Positions 57,703 through 64,000 of a stretch of 64,000 nt of DNA are shown here, one piece after another. Origin of the DNA: Chloroflexota bacterium. Its GTDB lineage: Bacteria; Chloroflexota; Anaerolineae; Aggregatilineales; Phototrophicaceae. Numbering within the stretch: position 1 is the first letter of the stretch; each line of letters starts with the position of its first letter. The stretch covers positions 39,284 through 103,283 of the forward strand of contig VXLV01000141.1 in NCBI GenBank assembly GCA_009841405.1, written 5' to 3'. A program made the translations under genes and the position numbers. The notes beneath the pieces were generated by a model. It was not told the DNA's origin. It saw only the letters and a program-made list of their open reading frames with translations, and did no database searches.

Positions 57703-59409
57703 ATGTCAATAGTAGATCGCCTGGCGGCCGCCCGCGGCGACGCAAAAGCCGACCTGGTATTGCGCAACGCCAATCTGGTCAATGTCGTCAGCGGGGAAAT
57801 TTACCCGACCGATATCGTCATCCACGACCGGCACGTAGTGGCGCTTGGCGCCGGCTATAGCGGCCGCCAAACAGTAGATCTGTCCGGGATGTTCGTCGCG
57901 CCCGGTCTCATCGACGCGCATGTGCATGTCGAAAGCAGCCTGGTCACGCCGGCGGAATTCGCGCGCGCCGTGTTGCCGCATGGCGTCACGACCGTGATTA
58001 CGGACCCGCACGAGATCGCCAATGTCCTGGGCCTGGAAGGCATGCGCTATATGCTCGAAAACGCCAAGCGCGGCCCGCTCAATATGTACGTCATGGCCTC
58101 AAGCTGCGTGCCCGCCACCGATATGGAGACATCGGGCGCGCGCCTGGAAGCCGAAGATCTGGCGCAACTGGTTGACCATCCCTGGGTGTTGGGCTTGGCC
58201 GAATTGATGAACTATCCCGGCGTCGCCCTGGGCGACGAAGGCATGCTCGACAAGATCGCGCTCTTTGCGCATCTGGCGCTGGACGGCCACGCCCCGGACA
58301 TGAGCGGCGCCATGCTCAACGCCTATGTCGCCGCCGGCGTGCAGAGCGAGCACGAATGCACCACGCTGGAGGAAGCGCGCGAGAAGCTGCGCCTGGGCCT
58401 GACCATCTTCATCCGCGAGGGCACGACGACCCGCAATCTCAAACCGCTGCTGCCGCTCGTGAACGAAGCCAATCACGGCGCGATTTGCTTCTGTACTGAT
58501 GACCGCATTCCGGCGGACTTAATCGATCACGGCTCGATCGACCACATGATCCGCATCGCCATCACCGAGGGCGTCGACCCCTTGCTGGCCATTCGCATGG
58601 GCAGCTTCAACACGGCGCGGCACTTTGGGCTGAAAAAATATGGCGCGGTCGCGCCGGGGAAATACGCCGATCTAGTCGTTGTCGAGGACCTGCGCGACTT
58701 CCGGCCGGCGCAAGTCTATCGCGGCGGCGTACTGGTGGCCGCGGACGGAACCATGACAGCGCCAGCCGCTCCGCAGCGCCGCATCGACCTGCGCAGCACG
58801 GTGAACCTGCCGTCGACCAATCTGGATTTCGCCGTGCCGGCAGAGAGTGAGACGATCCGCGTTATTGGCACTGTTGCCGATCAGGTGGTCACCGAACATC
58901 TGGTGGAACGCGCCCGGATTGTGGCAGGCTGCGCGGTCAGCGACGTGGAGCGCGACATTCTCAAATTCGCCATGGTCGAACGTCATCGCGCCAGCGGCGC
59001 CATTGGCCTGGCCTTTATCAAGGGCTTCCGGCTGAAGCGCGGCGCTATCGCCGGCACCGTGGCGCATGATCATCATAATCTGGCGGTAATCGGCGCTGAC
59101 GATATCAGCATGGCTACTGCGGTAAAAGCGATCGCGCGAATGGGCGGCGGCCTGACGGTGGCGGACGGGCAGGATGTGCTCGCCAGTTTGCCCCTGCCCA
59201 TCGCGGGCCTGCTCAGCGATTTGCCCATTGAAGAGGTTCGCCGCCGCTACGACCGTATGATCGCGGCGGCTCATGCGCTCGGCAATCGCATGAGCGACCC
59301 CTTCATGGTTATGAGCTTCATGGGGTTGGAGGTGATCCCGAAGTTGAAGCTTACCGACCAGGGTTTGGTCGATGTCGAGCAATTCAAACTGACGCCGCTT
59401 TTTGTGTAA
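57703..59409 (+). CDS. ade: Adenine deaminase
   Basis: Deaminates adenine to hypoxanthine. The 568 residues carry APGLIDAHVHVESSL near 66 (metal-binding HxH with Glu), VITDPHEIANVLG near 99, FCTDDRIPADLIDHGSIDH near 266 and APGKYADLVVVEDL near 314, plus the long C-terminal second domain typical of bacterial Ade (TVAHDHHNLAVIG near 450). GGGAGG is 8 bases before the ATG. It follows the SsnA-like gene by 30 bases, so adenine and oxidised guanine feed the same downstream path. Confidence 0.95.
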   Translation: MSIVDRLAAARGDAKADLVLRNANLVNVVSGEIYPTDIVIHDRHVVALGAGYSGRQTVDLSGMFVAPGLIDAHVHVESSLVTPAEFARAVLPHGVTTVITDPHEIANVLGLEGMRYMLENAKRGPLNMYVMASSCVPATDMETSGARLEAEDLAQLVDHPWVLGLAELMNYPGVALGDEGMLDKIALFAHLALDGHAPDMSGAMLNAYVAAGVQSEHECTTLEEAREKLRLGLTIFIREGTTTRNLKPLLPLVNEANHGAICFCTDDRIPADLIDHGSIDHMIRIAITEGVDPLLAIRMGSFNTARHFGLKKYGAVAPGKYADLVVVEDLRDFRPAQVYRGGVLVAADGTMTAPAAPQRRIDLRSTVNLPSTNLDFAVPAESETIRVIGTVADQVVTEHLVERARIVAGCAVSDVERDILKFAMVERHRASGAIGLAFIKGFRLKRGAIAGTVAHDHHNLAVIGADDISMATAVKAIARMGGGLTVADGQDVLASLPLPIAGLLSDLPIEEVRRRYDRMIAAAHALGNRMSDPFMVMSFMGLEVIPKLKLTDQGLVDVEQFKLTPLFV

Positions 59410-59482
59410 AATTGCCTGTATTTTTCGCCAATTTTGGCTAAAGTACATGACGACAAGAGGAAGAATCGCTTAGGGTATCGAT

Positions 59483-60703
59483 ATGGTAGACCACATCAAA
59501 TTGCAAGAGTTGCGCCATAAAGTTGCCGAGCGGCGCCAGCCCATTGTCAGCTTCCTGCGGGAGATCTGCGCCATCCCCAGTATGGACAGCCAAATTCGCG
59601 AATGTGGCGAACGCATCGCCGATGAGATGTCCAGGCTTGGCTTTGACGATATCTTCTGGGACAAGATGGGCAATATCGTCGGGCGCATCGGCAGCGGCGA
59701 CCAAATCTTGCTTTATGACAGCCATATTGACACGGTAGGCATCGGCGACCCGGACGAATGGCAATGGGACCCCTTCCAGGGCAAAATCGAGAATGGCGTC
59801 TTGTACGCCCGCGGCGCATGCGACGAGAAGGGCAGCACGCCGGGCATGGTCTATGGTCTGGCGCTGGCGCGCGATCTGGGGTTGCTTGAGGGTTTCACCG
59901 CCTATTATTTCGGCAATATGGAAGAATGGAATGACGGGCAAGCGCCTCATGCTTTTGTCCAGACCGAAGGCGTCAAGCCCGATTTCGTCGTCATCGGCGA
60001 GCCGACCAAGATGCAGATTTACCGCGGCCACAAGGGGCGGGTCGAATTCAAGATCGTGGCCAAGGGCAAAAGCGCCCACGCCGCCAGCAATTATCTCGGC
60101 GACAACGCCATATACAAATTACTGCCCATCATTGAGCGCATCAGCCACATTGAACCGGACTTGGGCGACCATGACTTTCTGGGACAAGGCCGCATTACCG
60201 TCACCGATATGGAGGTCAAGACGCCCAGCATCAACGCCGTGCCCGATGAAGCCACGATTTATGTCGACCGCCGCATCACTTTTGGCGAGAGTCCCGAGTC
60301 GGAGCTCAAGCGGCTGCAAGCCATCATCGGCCAGCGCGATGATATTCACGCCGAGATCCTTGTTTACGACGAACCCAGTTATACCGGCTTTGTATTTCCG
60401 CTAGACAAAGTCTATCCCGCCTGGGCTTTCGAAGAAGACGAACCCATTGTGCAAGCGGGCCTGGCGGCGGCGGAGGCGCTCTATGGCGCGGTCGATACCG
60501 GCAAATGGGATTTCTCCACCAACGGCATCTACTGGGCGGGCAAAGCTGGCATCCCCAGCATCGGCTTCGCGCCGGGCAACGAGATTCACGCGCATACTGT
60601 ACTCGATCAGGTGCCGCTGGACGACGTGGTGCGCTCCACCGAATGGTACGCGCTCTTCCCGGCTATCTTGCGGCATACCTTGAATGGGGGCGCGCCAAGC
60701 TGA
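59483..60703 (+). CDS. ygeY: YgeY-family M20 peptidase-like hydrolase
   Basis: A 406-residue di-zinc M20 hydrolase of the YgeY type, seen with selenium-dependent purine and ureide clusters. Visible metal-site segments are LYDSHIDTVGIGD near 75, RGACDEKGSTPGM near 110 and GNMEEWNDGQAPH near 142. The dimerisation domain includes FKIVAKGKSAHAAS near 185. In the described purine-degrading clusters YgeY acts on a late open-chain ureide intermediate; the exact substrate here is unknown. AGGG lies 8 bases before the ATG. It lies between adenine deaminase and YgeW. Confidence 0.9.
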   Translation: MVDHIKLQELRHKVAERRQPIVSFLREICAIPSMDSQIRECGERIADEMSRLGFDDIFWDKMGNIVGRIGSGDQILLYDSHIDTVGIGDPDEWQWDPFQGKIENGVLYARGACDEKGSTPGMVYGLALARDLGLLEGFTAYYFGNMEEWNDGQAPHAFVQTEGVKPDFVVIGEPTKMQIYRGHKGRVEFKIVAKGKSAHAASNYLGDNAIYKLLPIIERISHIEPDLGDHDFLGQGRITVTDMEVKTPSINAVPDEATIYVDRRITFGESPESELKRLQAIIGQRDDIHAEILVYDEPSYTGFVFPLDKVYPAWAFEEDEPIVQAGLAAAEALYGAVDTGKWDFSTNGIYWAGKAGIPSIGFAPGNEIHAHTVLDQVPLDDVVRSTEWYALFPAILRHTLNGGAPS

Positions 60704-60796
60704 CGCCGGCCCGGCGCGCCCAGCGCCGCTTGTGCCTTAGCTGTACCTTAAACCGTTGATGGCGCCGGGAAACTGCAAAGACAAGGGGGAAGACTC

Positions 60797-61777
60797 ATGC
60801 AAACGGACTTACGCGGTCGCGACCTCATCAGCACGCAAGACTGGTCGCGAGAAGAAATTGAGACCCTGCTGGATGTAGCCTGGGATTTGAAGCGCAAGCG
60901 CGCCCTGGGCGAGCCTCATGCGCTGCTTCGCGACAAGGTCCTGGCGCTGCTTTTCTTCTTCACCAGCACCCGCACTCGCATCAGCTTCGAGGCCGGTATG
61001 GCGCAGCTTGGCGGCCACGCCCAATTCATCGACCACACCACCACCCAGATCAGCCATGGCGACACCGCCAAAGAAATCGGCGAAATCGTCGGGCGCTATA
61101 CCGACGGCATCGCCATTCGACAGTGCGATTGGGGCTTCGGCAACGCCTATATCAACGCGGTCGCCGCGGCCAGTCGCGTACCGGTGCTCAATATGCAATG
61201 CGACATTTATCACCCCTTTCAAATTCTGGCCGACCTGATGACTATCCAGGAGAAGTTTGGGCGCGATCTGCGCGGCAAGACGATCAACATCAGCTGGGCT
61301 TACGCCGCCAGCTATCAGAAGCCGATTTCGGTGCCCCAGAGCCTGGTGCTGCTGATGTCGCGCTTTGGCATGAATCTGCGTTTGACGCGGCCGCCGGAAT
61401 ACGAATTGATGCCCGATATCGTGGCGCAGGCGCAAGAGAACACCCGCCGGCATGGCGGCTCCTTCGAGATTGTCGACGACTTCGACGCCGGTTTCGCCGG
61501 CGCGGACATTCTTTATCCCAAGAGCTGGGGCAGTTGGCTGACGACCGAAGACGATGAGGAATCGGCCGCGATCGGCGCCCAATACAGCGACTGGATCACC
61601 GACGAGCGCCGCATGGCCCTGGCCAATGAGCACGCCATCTATATGCACTGCTTGCCGGCCGACCGCAATATCGAGGTGACGGACAGCGTCATTGACGGGC
61701 CGCAGAGCGTGGTCTATGACGAGGCGGAAAATCGCCTGCATGTACAGAAGGCGGCGATGGCCCTGACGATGCGCTAG
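60797..61777 (+). CDS. ygeW: YgeW-like carbamoyltransferase
   Basis: A 326-residue aspartate/ornithine transcarbamylase-superfamily enzyme. The carbamoyl-phosphate motif STRTR is at 57-61, with QCDIYHPFQILADLMTIQEK near 134, WAYAASYQKPISVPQSL near 163 and MHCLPADRNIEV near 284. The HPFQ segment and SVPQSL are typical of the YgeW/knotted branch rather than OTC. In ureide catabolism it would run backwards, removing a carbamoyl group to make carbamoyl phosphate for the carbamate kinase encoded next. It is shorter than E. coli YgeW, about 396 residues, so the C-terminus or N-terminus differs. GGGGGAAG precedes the ATG. Confidence 0.88.
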   Translation: MQTDLRGRDLISTQDWSREEIETLLDVAWDLKRKRALGEPHALLRDKVLALLFFFTSTRTRISFEAGMAQLGGHAQFIDHTTTQISHGDTAKEIGEIVGRYTDGIAIRQCDWGFGNAYINAVAAASRVPVLNMQCDIYHPFQILADLMTIQEKFGRDLRGKTINISWAYAASYQKPISVPQSLVLLMSRFGMNLRLTRPPEYELMPDIVAQAQENTRRHGGSFEIVDDFDAGFAGADILYPKSWGSWLTTEDDEESAAIGAQYSDWITDERRMALANEHAIYMHCLPADRNIEVTDSVIDGPQSVVYDEAENRLHVQKAAMALTMR

Positions 61778-61841
61778 TGGGCGCGGTCGGCGCTGCCGCG
61801 CGGCGCAGGCATGTGACGGCTGGTCATGAGAGGCGCCTGAG

Positions 61842-62801
61842 ATGATTGACAAGTTGGTCGTGATCGCCATCGGCGGCAACTCGCTAATTCCCAATCCGCG
61901 CGATCCGGGCATCGACAGCCAGTGGGAAGCGGTGCGAGAGACCTGCCGGCATATCGCCGACATGATCGCCGACGGCTGGCAAGTAGTCGTTACCCACGGC
62001 AACGGACCCCAGGTCGGCTATATAATGAACCGCTCCGAGATCGCCAAACGCGAAGCCGGCATCCACGAAGTTCCGCTCGATCTGGTTGTGGCCGACACGC
62101 AAGGCAGCATCGGATATATGCTGCAGCAAGCCCTGGACAATTCCCTGCGCCGCGTCGGCATGAACCATACCGTGGCCACCTTGATCACGCAGATGCGCGT
62201 CGATCCGCAGGACCCGGCCTTCGACCACCCCGACAAACCGGTCGGCGGTTTCTTGACCGAAGTCGAGGCGCGCGCCGCCGAGGCCGACGGCTGGCATGTC
62301 ATGGAGGATGCCGGACGCGGTTGGCGGCGCGTGGTCGCTTCGCCCAAGCCGCTGGTCGTGAACGAGATCAACGCCATCCAGGCCCTGGTATTGGCCGGCT
62401 ATATCGTTGTCGTCTGCGGCGGCGGCGGCGTGCCGGTAGTGCGCAACGAATTTGGCAGCCTGCGCGGCGTCGCCGCCGTCATCGACAAAGACCGCGCCAG
62501 CAGCATGTTGGCGCAAACCCTGCGCGCTGATCTGCTGCTGATTTCGACCGGCGTCGAACGGGCCTGCCTGGACTTCAACCAACCTTCGGAGCGCCCGCTG
62601 GACACGATCACCCTGGAAGAAGCCCGCCGGTACCTCGACGCGGGCCACTTCGCCCGCGGCAGCATGTACCCCAAAATCGAGGCCGCCATCGACTTCGTGC
62701 ATAGCGGCGGGCCGCGCGCCATCATCACCAACCCCGCCAATATCACGCGCGCCTTGCATCGCGAGACGGGCACACAAATTGTGCCGGGCGGTTCGGGCTG
62801 A
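61842..62801 (+). CDS. arcC: Carbamate kinase
   Basis: Transfers phosphate from carbamoyl phosphate to ADP, giving ATP, CO2 and NH3 in fermentative or catabolic ureide breakdown. The 319 residues contain VVIAIGGNSLIPN at the start, VTHGNGPQVGYIMNRSE near 49, GSIGYMLQQAL near 89, GGGGVPVVRN near 190 and GSMYPKIEAAIDFV near 273. Its place next to YgeW, the presumed carbamoyl-phosphate producer, gives the cluster a substrate-level ATP yield. It is followed after 61 bases by the threonine-synthase-like gene. Confidence 0.95.
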   Translation: MIDKLVVIAIGGNSLIPNPRDPGIDSQWEAVRETCRHIADMIADGWQVVVTHGNGPQVGYIMNRSEIAKREAGIHEVPLDLVVADTQGSIGYMLQQALDNSLRRVGMNHTVATLITQMRVDPQDPAFDHPDKPVGGFLTEVEARAAEADGWHVMEDAGRGWRRVVASPKPLVVNEINAIQALVLAGYIVVVCGGGGVPVVRNEFGSLRGVAAVIDKDRASSMLAQTLRADLLLISTGVERACLDFNQPSERPLDTITLEEARRYLDAGHFARGSMYPKIEAAIDFVHSGGPRAIITNPANITRALHRETGTQIVPGGSG

Positions 62802-62862
62802 TGCGGCGGGCGCCGGCGTCGAAGTCAGCGCCTGCAGCGCGCGCGATCCTGATGACGCGCTG

Positions 62863-64000
62863 ATGGCGGCGATTAAAGAACTCCGCTGTGTCATCGGCGG
62901 CTGCAGCTACGCGGCCGATGAGATCGCCTACACCTGCCCGCGGCACGGCGAATCAGGCACGCTGGACATCTTGTACGATTATGATGACCTGCGCGCGGAG
63001 CTGGATCGCGACCGGCTGACCGCAGCGGGCCCAAGCGACTGCTGGCGCTATAAGGCCTTGCTGCCGCTATCAGCGGAGAGCCGCGTGCCGCCGCTGGCCG
63101 TCGGCTGGACGCCCCTCTACGACGCGCCCCGAATAGCGGCCAGCGTCGGCTTGGACCGCGTTTGGGTCAAAGACGATGGCGCCAACCCCACCGGTTCCTT
63201 AAAAGACCGCGCCAGCGCCCTGGTCCTCGCGCGCGCCCTGGAAGCGGGCATCGAAATCGTCAGCACCGCCAGCACCGGCAATGCCGCCGCCGCCCTGGCT
63301 GGTTTGGGCGCCTCCCTGCCAGAGATCGATACGGTCATCTTTGTACCGGCTACGGCGCCGGCGGCGAAGGTAGCGCAACTGCTGGTGTACGGCGCGAACG
63401 TGCTCCTGGTAGACGGCAGTTATGACGATGCCTTTGAGCTCTGCCTGGCGGTCTGCGCCGAGCAAGGCTGGTATTCGCGGAATACCGGCGTCAATCCCTT
63501 CACCACCGAAGGCAAAAAGACGGTCGCCCTGGAGATCGCCGAGCAATTGGGCTGGAATGCGCCCGATGTCGTGGTGGCAAGCGTCGGCGACGGCAGTATC
63601 ATTAGTGGTGTGCACAAAGGATTTAGCGATCTGACGCGCTTGGGCTGGATCGAGCGAATGCCGCGATTGATCGGCGTGCAAGCCGAGGGCAGCGCCGCCC
63701 TGGCGAATGCCTTTGACGCCGGGCTCGCGCCGGGAGAAATCGTCCGTCAAAAGGCCGAAACCATCGCCGACAGCATCGCCTCGGAATTGCCGCGCGATCG
63801 CGCCAAGGCTTTGCGCGCCGTCCGGAGTAGCGGCGGCGCCTTTGTCAAGGCGTCGGACGCGGCCATCAGCGCGGCAATACCGAAATTCGCCCAGCTGAGC
63901 GGCGTCTTCGCCGAGCCGGCCGCCGCCGCCGCTTTCGCTGGCCTGGAGCGCGCCGTTCGGGCGGGGCTCAATAGTGCCGACGCAACCGGATGTGAAATTA
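62863..64000 (+). CDS. Threonine-synthase-like PLP enzyme, 3' end outside the window
   Basis: The reading frame runs to the right edge, so only about 379 residues are visible. The N-terminus is a variant zinc-ribbon-like segment (CVIGGCSY, then CPRHG near 27, with His at one ligand). It continues with GTLDILYDY, GWTPLYDAP near 84, and the PLP lysine in NPTGSLKDRAS near 111. STGNAAAALAGLG near 143 is the phosphate-binding loop, and GDGSIISGVHKGF near 243 follows. This is fold type II threonine synthase/threonine dehydratase-like. In the canonical ygeW cluster the corresponding place is taken by YgeX, a fold type II diaminopropionate ammonia-lyase. The ATG at 62863 is the first in frame with a weak ribosome site; an earlier alternative start is possible. 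Confidence 0.8.
   Translation, partial: MAAIKELRCVIGGCSYAADEIAYTCPRHGESGTLDILYDYDDLRAELDRDRLTAAGPSDCWRYKALLPLSAESRVPPLAVGWTPLYDAPRIAASVGLDRVWVKDDGANPTGSLKDRASALVLARALEAGIEIVSTASTGNAAAALAGLGASLPEIDTVIFVPATAPAAKVAQLLVYGANVLLVDGSYDDAFELCLAVCAEQGWYSRNTGVNPFTTEGKKTVALEIAEQLGWNAPDVVVASVGDGSIISGVHKGFSDLTRLGWIERMPRLIGVQAEGSAALANAFDAGLAPGEIVRQKAETIADSIASELPRDRAKALRAVRSSGGAFVKASDAAISAAIPKFAQLSGVFAEPAAAAAFAGLERAVRAGLNSADATGCEI

Noticed and set aside
60809..62002. A 397-codon open frame on the minus strand opposite ygeW
   Set aside because: It covers the YgeW-like carbamoyltransferase with clear STRTR and HCLP motifs and has no recognisable domain.
1..64000. CRISPR arrays, transposases, integrases or phage genes
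   Set aside because: No regularly spaced direct repeats and no recognisable mobile-element proteins were seen; the dispersed repeats have only three degenerate copies.

Overview
The window looks like a chromosomal segment of a high-GC, free-living heterotroph, most likely a Chloroflexota (Anaerolineae/SAR202-like) bacterium. The reasons are the many ABC importers fed by lipid- or Sec-exported binding proteins, Thr/Pro-rich linkers behind a lipobox, GT-C membrane glycosyltransferases with C-terminal beta domains, and the mix of sugar and ureide catabolism. The phylum is inference; no rRNA is present. All positions come from reading the sequence by eye, and no database search was run.

Layout. 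1-14.8 kb: biotin ligase, a HIT hydrolase, and a block of two large GT-C membrane proteins flanking a heterodimeric ABC exporter, then an XRE-type regulator, an APC-type permease and a methyltransferase. 15-37.2 kb: a large carbohydrate locus. It holds four genes with five GH117-like beta-propeller domains, a formylglycine-type sulfatase, an unclassified TIM-barrel-like hydrolase, a GMC oxidoreductase, a mandelate-racemase-family enzyme, a zinc alcohol dehydrogenase, a KduD-like SDR, a GntR/FCD regulator and a complete oligosaccharide/oligopeptide-type importer (binding protein, DppB, DppC, DppD, DppF). 37.4-46 kb: tRNA-Val, dcd, argS, a methyltransferase, a homodimeric-type ABC exporter, a six-hairpin glycosidase-like protein and a lipoprotein. 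46-52.6 kb: DUF971, a MalEFG-type importer, a hydratase-2-like protein and galT. 52.7-56.2 kb: tRNA-Leu, an FtsB-like protein, ygfZ, gmk and folD. 56.3-64 kb: a purine/ureide catabolic cluster (8-oxoguanine-deaminase-like, adenine deaminase, YgeY, YgeW, carbamate kinase, threonine-synthase-like PLP enzyme) that runs off the right edge.

How it works together. The carbohydrate locus is proposed to import anhydro- or sulfated sugar oligomers and process them in the cytoplasm, since none of the hydrolases or the sulfatase shows a signal peptide. Released sugars would then pass through an oxidative route of enolase-family enzyme, alcohol dehydrogenase and KduD-like reductase. A 12-bp palindrome (ATTGTNNACAAT) recurs at the promoters of the separate transcription units of this locus. 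At two of them it overlaps the -10 box in identical geometry, so it is the likely operator of the locus's own GntR regulator. The right-hand cluster resembles the ygeW-ygeX-ygeY-ssnA-yqeA purine-degradation cluster, but a threonine-synthase-like enzyme stands where diaminopropionate ammonia-lyase would be expected.

Three degenerate copies of an intergenic hairpin-bearing repeat are scattered through the window (14.8, 32.8 and 37.4 kb).
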